From the NCBI GenBank assembly GCA_002327905.1, contig DCUY01000042.1, forward strand, positions 1-5,012: a stretch of DNA of 5,012 bases, given 5' to 3'. Each line of letters starts with the position of its first letter. The stretch's first letter is position 1. The notes under the pieces were generated by a model that saw only the letters and a list, made by a program, of their open reading frames with translations, had not been told where the DNA came from and searched no databases. The translations under genes were made by a program, and so were the position numbers. This stretch comes from Caldifarciminota bacterium UBA2202. Lineage in GTDB: Bacteria; Hydrothermota; 32-111. This document shows positions 1 through 4,967 of this stretch, piece after piece.

Positions 1-1
1 C

Positions 2-344
2 ACGGCATACGGCGTTCACATCTCGCGGCACGCAAGAGTAGCGTCGGCTCAAACACTTCGCTTAGCCGCTGTATCAAGATGGGTTAGCATAGCAAGGGGA
101 CAACCACTTGATGTGCGTCTGCGTAAAGCGTCCTCGCCGACTTTGAGCTTTCACTTTCAATAAGTTTTTACTTGATTACAGATTTTCAAACACATTGGTT
201 GGGGTGTAATTTCTGCAAGCAGCCATGATTGAATTATCGGGTTGACCAAAAGTTTGAAAATATGATTTTAAAGATAAGGAATTTAATCAAAGGTTAATAC
301 AAATATCGTAGGGGCGTACCTGTGTGTCCGCCCGACAGAAAATT
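2..344. repeat. Diverged ~340-base intergenic repeat, copy A
   Basis: This noncoding segment recurs in the same orientation at 568-900 (copy B). Shared blocks include ACGGCATACGGCGTT (2-16 and 568-582), GTAGCGTCGGCTCA (38-51 and 605-618), AAAGCGTCCTCGCCG (125-139 and 670-684) and a TTTAATCAAA...GTTAATACA stretch before GTAGGGG (from 308 and from 841). In the middle, ATTTTCAAAC (182-191) faces its exact reverse complement GTTTGAAAAT (252-261), and the pairing can extend through TTGGTT/GACCAA (195-200/244-249). GCTCAAA (47-53) also has an exact inverted partner TTTGAGC (142-148). The right end holds a small hairpin, GGGCG/CGCCC (312-316/329-333). No convincing reading frame runs through it. The orientation and nature of the element are unknown. 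It could be a decayed mobile element or a structured intergenic repeat. The left end may lie outside the window. Confidence 0.75.
182..261. repeat. Inverted repeat inside copy A
   Basis: ATTTTCAAAC (182-191) and GTTTGAAAAT (252-261) are perfect 10-bp complements separated by 60 bases. The same arms occur in copy B at 728-737 and 786-795, but there the enclosed sequence is 48 bases long and mostly different. Conserved arms around a variable interior suggest the pairing matters for the repeat, or that these are ends of an internal module. Confidence 0.7.
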
Positions 345-397
345 ATTACAAAGTGCAGTTTGAAGCAGTCAATATTTAAAGAGTGAATAGAAATAAA

Positions 398-430
398 GAG
401 ATTGCTTTGTCGAAGACTCCGCGCAATGAC
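398..430. repeat. Short imperfect palindrome, dispersed-repeat-like
   Basis: The segment GAGATTGC...GCAATGAC has short inverted ends, ATTGC (401-405) and GCAAT (423-427), around a GC-richer core. It resembles the short intergenic repeats with an ATTGCTTCG...GCAATGAC pattern found in many bacterial genomes. That likeness is from memory and only one copy is in the window. The rest of the stretch between the two large repeats (345-397 and 431-480) shows nothing I recognise. Confidence 0.4.
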
Positions 431-480
431 AAAAAGTTATTGTTAATTGAATGTATTTATTCTTGCATGCACCCGCATTT

Positions 481-514
481 TAACTATTAACTATCAACTA
501 TAAACTATTAACTC
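481..514. repeat. Heptamer tandem array, NAACTAT unit
   Basis: Four and a half consecutive 7-base units read TAACTAT, TAACTAT, CAACTAT, AAACTAT and TAACTC, with variation confined almost entirely to the first base. The unit length is the same as in the second array that starts 12 bases downstream, although the unit sequence is unrelated. A 7-base unit is not a multiple of three and no gene spans it, so a noncoding repeat is the natural reading. Confidence 0.8.
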
Positions 515-525
515 TTTTTCTGCTC

Positions 526-580
526 ACGGCGCACGGTATACGGCATACGGTATACGGCATACGGTATACGGCATACGGCG
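526..580. repeat. Heptamer tandem array, ACGGYAT unit
   Basis: About eight units of 7 bases run without interruption: ACGGCGC, then ACGGTAT and ACGGCAT alternating three times, then ACGGCG. The strict T/C alternation at the fifth base makes an effective 14-base higher-order unit. The last units form the left edge of repeat copy B. The first bases of the window (CACGGCATACGGCG) look like the end of an equivalent array before copy A, so array plus element may be one repeating module. Spurious short frames across it translate to Tyr/Arg/Pro-rich peptides on the minus strand and should not be called genes. Confidence 0.85.
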
Positions 581-900
581 TTTTATCTGGGGGCACGAAG
601 AGGTGTAGCGTCGGCTCACACACTTCGCTTCGCCGCTGTATCTCGGCAGACCTCGATGGGCGTCTGCGCAAAGCGTCCTCGCCGGCTTTGAGCCTTCGTG
701 CATCAATAAGCATTTAATTGATAACAGATTTTCAAACACATTGCTTGACTTTGGCTCGTCTGCGCTCGCAACGGGTTGACCAAAAGTTTGAAAATCCGCT
801 GTAAGCCAAGTTATTTAATCAAATGTTAATACAGATTATCGTAGGGGTCGACCTGTGTGTTATGGGGACACCCCTTCGGAGTGTCCCCATCCAGAAAATA
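568..900. repeat. Diverged ~340-base intergenic repeat, copy B
   Basis: This is the second copy of the element at 2-344, in the same orientation and offset by 566 bases at the left edge and 533 at the GTAGGGG block near the right edge. The arms ATTTTCAAAC/GTTTGAAAAT are intact (728-737/786-795). GGCTCA (613-618) and TGAGCC (689-694) repeat the outer inverted pair of copy A. Copy B has lost about 20 bases around 640-660 relative to copy A and carries a longer hairpin at its right end (862-890). It ends five bases before the -35 box of the operon promoter. Minus-strand frames in 498-739 have no protein-like features and cross the tandem array, so I do not annotate genes here. Confidence 0.75.
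862..890. repeat. Strong hairpin at the right end of copy B
   Basis: ATGGGGACAC (862-871) and GTGTCCCCAT (881-890) are perfect 10-bp complements around a 9-base loop that contains CTTCGG. No T-run follows on the + strand (the next bases are CCAGAAAATA), so it is not a typical intrinsic terminator in that direction. On the minus strand the following bases are also not a T-tract. Copy A has a shorter hairpin of different sequence at the same place (312-333). It could block read-through from upstream only weakly, and is better viewed as part of the repeat. Confidence 0.7.
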
Positions 901-905
901 CATAC

Positions 906-933
906 TTGACAACAACGTAGAAAGAGTTATAAT
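906..933 (+). promoter_or_regulatory. Sigma-70-type promoter of the hydrogenase maturation operon
   Basis: A perfect -35 hexamer TTGACA (906-911) and a perfect -10 hexamer TATAAT (928-933) are separated by 16 bp, close to the preferred 17. Initiation is expected near 940, giving a leader of about 143 nt before the first start codon at 1083. It is the only well-formed promoter I see upstream of the operon. I see no clear operator palindrome overlapping it. Such a consensus promoter implies strong basal transcription, so control may act on the leader. Confidence 0.85.
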
Positions 934-939
934 TAAATA

Positions 940-1082
940 GATTGTGAAATAAATAACAAACCTGAGGCGAGGCGTTAAACCCGAAGCCGAGGGTCCAAAA
1001 TCAAACTAAGGACAAGGTTGTCTGAGTCCGAGGAAAACTCAAATTAAGCGAATCAGACAAATCTGCCTTCAAAGGAGGCGAA
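940..1082 (+). promoter_or_regulatory. Structured 5' leader, candidate cis-regulatory RNA
   Basis: The untranslated leader has more pairing potential than expected for filler. TTGTCTGA (1018-1025) and TCAGACAA (1053-1060) form a perfect 8-bp stem, with GAG/CTC (1030-1032/1038-1040) inside. The TTGT part can instead join an upstream stem, ACAAACCT (956-963) with AGGTTGT (1015-1021), seven pairs with one bulged A. That stem would enclose GTCC/GGAC (993-996/1010-1013) or the alternative ACCC/GGGT (979-982/991-994). The two arrangements exclude each other, as in a switch. The last hairpin (1065-1079) masks the Shine-Dalgarno sequence. The upstream AGGC copies (965-968, 970-973) could compete for its anti-Shine-Dalgarno arm. 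There is no T-tract, so control would be translational. I recognise no known riboswitch consensus. A ligand cannot be inferred from sequence alone. Confidence 0.5.
1065..1079 (+). promoter_or_regulatory. Hairpin covering the ribosome binding site of the first gene
   Basis: GCCTT (1065-1069) can pair with GGAGGC (1074-1079) through G-C, C-G, C-G, T-A and a T-G wobble, closing a loop of about five bases. The masked segment is AGGAGG (1073-1078), a full Shine-Dalgarno sequence that lies four bases before the ATG at 1083. Folding would lower initiation on the regulator gene and, through coupling, on hydG. The stem is short, so it may open easily. The pairing is seen and the regulatory effect is inferred. 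Confidence 0.55.
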
Positions 1083-1340
1083 ATGGACACACGCGTAGGT
1101 GTTGTAGGCATCATTGTTGAAAACCGCGCAGAGTCAGCCAATGCAGTAAATAATATTTTGACTGATTACGGCTTTATTGTGCGCGGCAGAATGGGAATAC
1201 CGAATCTTACTGAGAATGTGTGCGCAATATCACTCATTGTGGAAGGAACGAATGAAGATATTGGAGCAATGACAGGAAGACTCGGTAAGATAAAAGGCGT
1301 AAAAGTTTCATCAACATTTATAAAAAAGGAGATAAAATGA
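1083..1340 (+). CDS. TM1266-family putative regulator of the [FeFe]-hydrogenase system
   Basis: This 85-residue protein matches the small family named after Thermotoga maritima TM1266, annotated as an iron-only hydrogenase system putative regulator and usually encoded beside hydE, hydF and hydG. The family has an ACT-like or NikR-C-terminal-like ferredoxin fold. The pattern here fits: strand RVGVVGIIVE (4-13), helix around 16-29, strand 31-37 with a RGRMGIP turn (34-40), strand CAISLIVEG (47-55), helix 57-69 and strand VKVSSTFIK (73-81). There is no DNA-binding domain, membrane segment or metal-site cluster of His/Cys (only Cys47), so direct transcription control is doubtful. It may bind a small effector or oligomerise. 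The start is supported by AGGAGG four bases upstream. Its stop overlaps the hydG start as ATGA. The family assignment is firm; the function is unproven. Confidence 0.88.
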   Translation: MDTRVGVVGIIVENRAESANAVNNILTDYGFIVRGRMGIPNLTENVCAISLIVEGTNEDIGAMTGRLGKIKGVKVSSTFIKKEIK

Positions 1341-2731
1341 CATATACTGATTTCATAAAACAGGATTATCTTGATTCTCTATTAAAGGAGAACAGGATGC
1401 CGTCAAAGTCGGAAGTAAAAGATGTGCTTAAAAAAGCTTCTGAGAAAAAGGGCATAACTCCGGAAGAGGCATTTGTGCTTATGCAGACAAAAGACAAGGA
1501 TATGATAGAGGAGATATACACTCTTGCAGGAAAAATAAAGAATGAAATTTACGGAAACAGACTTGTGATTTTTGCGCCTCTCTATGTGACGAATGTGTGC
1601 GGAAATATCTGCGCATACTGCGGATTCAGAGCGGATAATAAAGACCTGCACAGGCGCACTTTGACAAATGAGGAGATAAAAGAAGAGATAAAGATTCTTG
1701 AGAATGAAGGGCACAAGAGGGTTTTGATGGTTTACGGAGAGCATCCTCAGTTTGGGGCAAAATGGATAAAAGAGACTGTTGAAGCGGCATACTCAGTTAA
1801 ATCGGGAAACGGAGAGATGAGAAGAATAAATGTAAACATTGCTCCGATGGGTGTTGATGATTTCAAAATACTCAAAAGCTCCGATATAGGAACATATCAG
1901 TGTTTTCAAGAGACATATCATAAAAAAACCTACGAGAAAGTTCATATAGCCGGAAAGAAAAAAGATTACCTTTACAGATTATATTCACTGGACAGGGCGC
2001 AGGAGGCAGGAATAGATGATGTTGCAATGGGAGTTCTCTTCGGCCTCTATGATTACAGATTTGAGGTTATGGCTCTTCTTCAGCATGCAGAGCATCTTGA
2101 AAAAGTCTTCGGAGTGGGTCCACACACAATATCATTCCCGCGCATAGAGCCGGCTTTGGGGTCTGACATGTCAGAGCATCCCCCTGTTGATGTGACTGAT
2201 AAAGATTTTAGAAGAATTGTGTCTGTATTGAGAATTGCAGTTCCTTACACGGGGCTTATTTTGACCACAAGGGAGCAGGCTGATTTGAGGCGCGAATTCT
2301 TCAAGCTCGGAGTCTCGCAGATAAGCGCAGGCTCGCGCACATACCCGGGAGCATATCATGATGCAAAGTGCAATAAGCCGGATATGCAGCAGTTCACAAT
2401 AGGAGACACGCGGACTCTTGATGAAGTTCTTCTTGATGTCATAGAACAGGGTTACATACCATCATTCTGCACATCATGCTACAGAAAGGGAAGAACAGGT
2501 CAGGCATTCATGCAGGAGGCGAAGCCGGGTCACATTCACACATTCTGCCATCCCAATGCGATTCTCACATTTCTTGAATATCTTGAGGACTATGGCTCAG
2601 AGAAGACAAAGAACGCAGGATATGAATTCATAGAGAGAGAAATAAAGAAACTTGACAATAACGCAATAAGAAAGTCATTCATGGAAAAATACGAAAATAC
2701 AAAAGCAGGCATGAGAGACCTTTATTTTTAA
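1337..2731 (+). CDS. hydG: [FeFe]-hydrogenase maturase HydG (radical SAM tyrosine lyase)
   Basis: HydG cleaves tyrosine to p-cresol and dehydroglycine, which yields CO and cyanide, and builds the Fe(CO)2(CN)-cysteine synthon for the H-cluster. The 464 residues are typical length. The radical SAM motif CGNICAYC provides Cys88, Cys92 and Cys95 (CX3CX2C) for the SAM-binding 4Fe-4S cluster, followed by a VYGE SAM-contact motif (132-135). The HydG-specific C-terminal cluster site is present as Cys378, Cys381 and Cys404 (CX2CX22C), which distinguishes it from the tyrosine lyase ThiH. His263 in GVGPHTISFPRIEPA is the likely counterpart of the histidine that binds the dangler iron. The core barrel spans about 75-365 and the auxiliary domain 370-464. 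The ATG overlaps the upstream stop by four bases and has AGGAG five bases before it. Nothing looks damaged. It is a cytoplasmic enzyme. Confidence 0.97.
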   Translation: MTYTDFIKQDYLDSLLKENRMPSKSEVKDVLKKASEKKGITPEEAFVLMQTKDKDMIEEIYTLAGKIKNEIYGNRLVIFAPLYVTNVCGNICAYCGFRADNKDLHRRTLTNEEIKEEIKILENEGHKRVLMVYGEHPQFGAKWIKETVEAAYSVKSGNGEMRRINVNIAPMGVDDFKILKSSDIGTYQCFQETYHKKTYEKVHIAGKKKDYLYRLYSLDRAQEAGIDDVAMGVLFGLYDYRFEVMALLQHAEHLEKVFGVGPHTISFPRIEPALGSDMSEHPPVDVTDKDFRRIVSVLRIAVPYTGLILTTREQADLRREFFKLGVSQISAGSRTYPGAYHDAKCNKPDMQQFTIGDTRTLDEVLLDVIEQGYIPSFCTSCYRKGRTGQAFMQEAKPGHIHTFCHPNAILTFLEYLEDYGSEKTKNAGYEFIEREIKKLDNNAIRKSFMEKYENTKAGMRDLYF

Positions 2732-2740
2732 GGAGAGGAT

Positions 2741-3976
2741 ATGAAAAAGGAACTTGTGTCAATGAGGCCTCACATAGGCATATTCGGAAAGAGAAATGCT
2801 GGGAAATCATCTCTGATAAATGCTCTTACAGGGCAAAATACGGCAATCGTATCTGATACCCCGGGCACTACCACTGACCCTGTGGGAAGGGCTATGGAGA
2901 TACTTCCGCTGGGTCCGGTATTCATAGTTGACACTGCAGGTCTTGATGACAGCGGGGAATTGGGTGACAAGAGAGTCAAGAAATCTTTGGAGGTTTTGGG
3001 AAGAACCGATCTGATAGTACTTGTCTCCGCCTCTGATGATTTTTCAAAAATTGACATGGAATTCATTGATTCAATGAAGAAAAAAAATGAAAAGATACTG
3101 GTTGTGTTTTCAAAATCCGATGAAGCAAAACCAAGTAATGAAATTATTATAAATCTTAATGACAAAAAAATTCCATTCATTTCCGTTTCCGCAAAGACAA
3201 ATGAGAACATACTCGCATTAAGAGAGACTCTTGCAAAGATGCTTCCCGAGGTGATAACTTCTGATGTAATAATCAGGGACATTGTCGGGAAGGATGATAT
3301 CTGCGTGCAGGTTATTCCCATAGATTCTGCGGCTCCAAAAGGAAGAGTGATACTTCCTCAGGAGCAGGTTTTAAGAGACTGCCTTGACGCAAATTCCATT
3401 TCGGTTGTAGTGCAGACATCGGAGCTTGATTCTGCATTGAAATCACTTGCAAGAAGACCGAAGCTCGTGATAACAGATTCTCAGGCGATTGAGGATGTGG
3501 CGAGGATAGTGCCTGCGGATATAGATATTACAACATACTCAATAGTCTTTTCAAGGTTAAAGGGAGATTTGAAAGAGTATGTGAGAGGACTGAAAGTCCT
3601 CAAAGAGCTTCAGGACGGAGACACGATATTCATTGCAGAGGCATGCACTCACCATTCGCAGGCCGATGATATAGGAAGAGTGAAGCTCCCGAAATGGATT
3701 GAAAAATACACAGGCAAAAAACTCAATTTTGTGATGAATCCCGGGCAGATGATTCATAAGGATTTGAGCAATGCAAAACTTGTGATACTATGCGGCTCAT
3801 GCATGGTAAACAGAAAAGAGGTTTTATGCAGGATTGATACGGCAAAGAGTTATGACATTCCTGTTACAAACTACGGGATAATAATATCCCACATACATGG
3901 AGCGCTCGGAAGGACTATAAGGGTCTTTGAGGATGTTTACACACTCTATCAGGAGATATTCATTGACGGTAAATAA
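2741..3976 (+). CDS. hydF: [FeFe]-hydrogenase maturation GTPase HydF (scaffold/carrier)
   Basis: HydF assembles or carries the 2Fe subcluster made with HydE and HydG and transfers it to apo-HydA. The 411 residues hold three parts. The N-terminal GTPase has P-loop GKRNAGKS (16-23), switch I threonines in PGTTTD (41-46), G3 DTAG (64-67), a G4 that reads SKSD (124-127) rather than NKxD, and G5 SAK (150-152). A dimerisation region covers about 175-280. The C-terminal cluster domain has CTHH (Cys302, His304) and CGSC (Cys351, Cys354), the three cysteines expected to bind 4Fe-4S. The family motif is usually CxH...HCxxC, but the residue before Cys351 is Leu350, not His. The start ATG follows AGGAGAGG and lies nine bases after the hydG stop. 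A later ATG (residue 8) would leave the P-loop intact but lacks as good a site. Confidence 0.96.
   Translation: MKKELVSMRPHIGIFGKRNAGKSSLINALTGQNTAIVSDTPGTTTDPVGRAMEILPLGPVFIVDTAGLDDSGELGDKRVKKSLEVLGRTDLIVLVSASDDFSKIDMEFIDSMKKKNEKILVVFSKSDEAKPSNEIIINLNDKKIPFISVSAKTNENILALRETLAKMLPEVITSDVIIRDIVGKDDICVQVIPIDSAAPKGRVILPQEQVLRDCLDANSISVVVQTSELDSALKSLARRPKLVITDSQAIEDVARIVPADIDITTYSIVFSRLKGDLKEYVRGLKVLKELQDGDTIFIAEACTHHSQADDIGRVKLPKWIEKYTGKKLNFVMNPGQMIHKDLSNAKLVILCGSCMVNRKEVLCRIDTAKSYDIPVTNYGIIISHIHGALGRTIRVFEDVYTLYQEIFIDGK
3951..3965 (+). promoter_or_regulatory. Shine-Dalgarno and TTG start of hydE inside the end of hydF
   Basis: AGGAGA (3951-3956) stands six bases before TTG (3963-3965), the best initiation geometry at the 5' end of the hydE frame. 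It falls within the last nine codons of hydF, whose stop is at 3974-3976, so ribosomes finishing hydF could restart here. The rare start codon may keep HydE below HydF in amount. The competing ATG at 3933 cannot be excluded. Confidence 0.6.
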
Positions 3977-4967
3977 GGTTTATTCATTAAGCGAAATAAA
4001 AGAGATGCTTCTTCTTGAAGAAGAGGAGGCGTTCGCTCTTTATGAAGAGGCTAACTCTCTCACGGAGAAGCTCTTCGGCAAATCAATCTTCGTGAGAGGC
4101 ATAATAGAATTCTCTAATGTCTGTGCAAAGAATTGCCTGTACTGCGGGATAAGGCGCGGTAATAAAAATGTAAAAAGATATCACATAGGCAAAGAGGATT
4201 TGAAAAAGATTATCATGGATGCGCACAATGACAATTTCAAGACCATTGTGCTTCAGTCTGGAGAGGTTGATGTATATGATAATGACATAACAGAAGTAAT
4301 AGAATATGTCAAGTCAAAATGCGACATTGCAATAACTCTCTCTATGGGTGAAAAATCAAGAGAGCAGTACATTGAATGGAAGAATGCTGGAGCAGACAGA
4401 TACCTTCTCAGAATCGAGACCACAAACAGAAAACTCTTTGAAAATCTTCATCCTGATGATGATTTTGACAACAGATTGAAATCTTTGATGACTCTCAAAG
4501 AGCTTGGATATGAGGTGGGAACCGGAGTTATGATAGGACTTCCCAAACAGACAGAAGAGGATTTAGCGAGCGACATTCTCTTCTTCAAAGAGAATGACTT
4601 TGACATGCTCGGAGTGGGTCCGTTCATTCCTCACAATGAGACTCCTCTTAGAAATATAAAATCAGTAAATATGAGTATGGTTTTGAATTTTCTCTCTGCA
4701 ATGCGTCTTGTCACTTATGACACAAATATTCCTGCAACGACATCAATGGCGACTCTTGACAAAGAGGGGAGAGAGAAGGCATTGAATGCCGGAGCCAATG
4801 TGATTATGCCGAATTATACGCCGCAGAAGTATAGGGAATCGTACAAACTTTATGACAATAAGATATGTACAAAAGAGGATGCCGAGCACACTATGGAATT
4901 TACGAAAAAGACAGTTGAAAGAGCAGGGAAGGTGCTTGTGTTGGAGAGGGGAGACAGAAGAAGATAA
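3963..4967 (+). CDS. hydE: [FeFe]-hydrogenase maturase HydE (radical SAM)
   Basis: HydE is the radical SAM enzyme that acts on the HydG-derived Fe(CO)2(CN)-cysteine complex on the way to the 2Fe subsite. From the proposed start the protein has 334 residues. The cluster motif CAKNCLYC gives Cys54, Cys58 and Cys61, in the family context IIEFSNVCAKNCLYCGIRRGN. SAM-contact SGE follows at 99-101, then DRYLLRIET (145-153), GVMIGLPKQT (188-197) and NVIMPNYTP (279-287), all HydE hallmarks. I chose the TTG at 3963 because AGGAGA (3951-3956) lies six bases before it. The same frame also opens with TTG at 3927 and ATG at 3933, adding 12 or 10 residues deep inside hydF with only a weak AAGGG. The overlap with hydF is 14 bases. 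The C-terminus keeps one cysteine (302), so the optional second cluster seen in some HydE proteins is absent. It ends like other HydE proteins. Confidence 0.95.
   Translation: MTVNKVYSLSEIKEMLLLEEEEAFALYEEANSLTEKLFGKSIFVRGIIEFSNVCAKNCLYCGIRRGNKNVKRYHIGKEDLKKIIMDAHNDNFKTIVLQSGEVDVYDNDITEVIEYVKSKCDIAITLSMGEKSREQYIEWKNAGADRYLLRIETTNRKLFENLHPDDDFDNRLKSLMTLKELGYEVGTGVMIGLPKQTEEDLASDILFFKENDFDMLGVGPFIPHNETPLRNIKSVNMSMVLNFLSAMRLVTYDTNIPATTSMATLDKEGREKALNAGANVIMPNYTPQKYRESYKLYDNKICTKEDAEHTMEFTKKTVERAGKVLVLERGDRRR

Noticed and set aside
242..266. TTGACC ... TATGAT as a promoter within repeat copy A
   Set aside because: The spacer is only 13 bases, too short for a sigma-70 promoter, and copy B lacks the -10-like box.
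481..580. Tandem arrays as a CRISPR
   Set aside because: Units are 7 bases and contiguous, with no spacers and no cas genes in the window.
498..739. Two overlapping minus-strand open frames of about 71 codons
   Set aside because: They run through the heptamer array and repeat copy B, translate to repetitive Tyr/Arg/Pro-rich or low-complexity peptides, and have no Shine-Dalgarno sequence or domain signs.
862..890. Hairpin as an intrinsic terminator
   Set aside because: The stem is strong but no T-tract follows on either strand.
940..1082. Leader as a SAM, cobalamin or molybdenum-cofactor riboswitch
   Set aside because: SAM or metal-cofactor control would fit the genes, but I could not find the conserved boxes of these classes. 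The CTGCC before the start resembles the end of cobalamin elements only by chance, as the rest is missing.
2770..3321. 183-codon minus-strand open frame opposite hydF
   Set aside because: It is the antisense shadow of the HydF GTPase domain. The + strand frame has all GTPase motifs, while the reverse product is Ser/Phe-rich without recognisable features.
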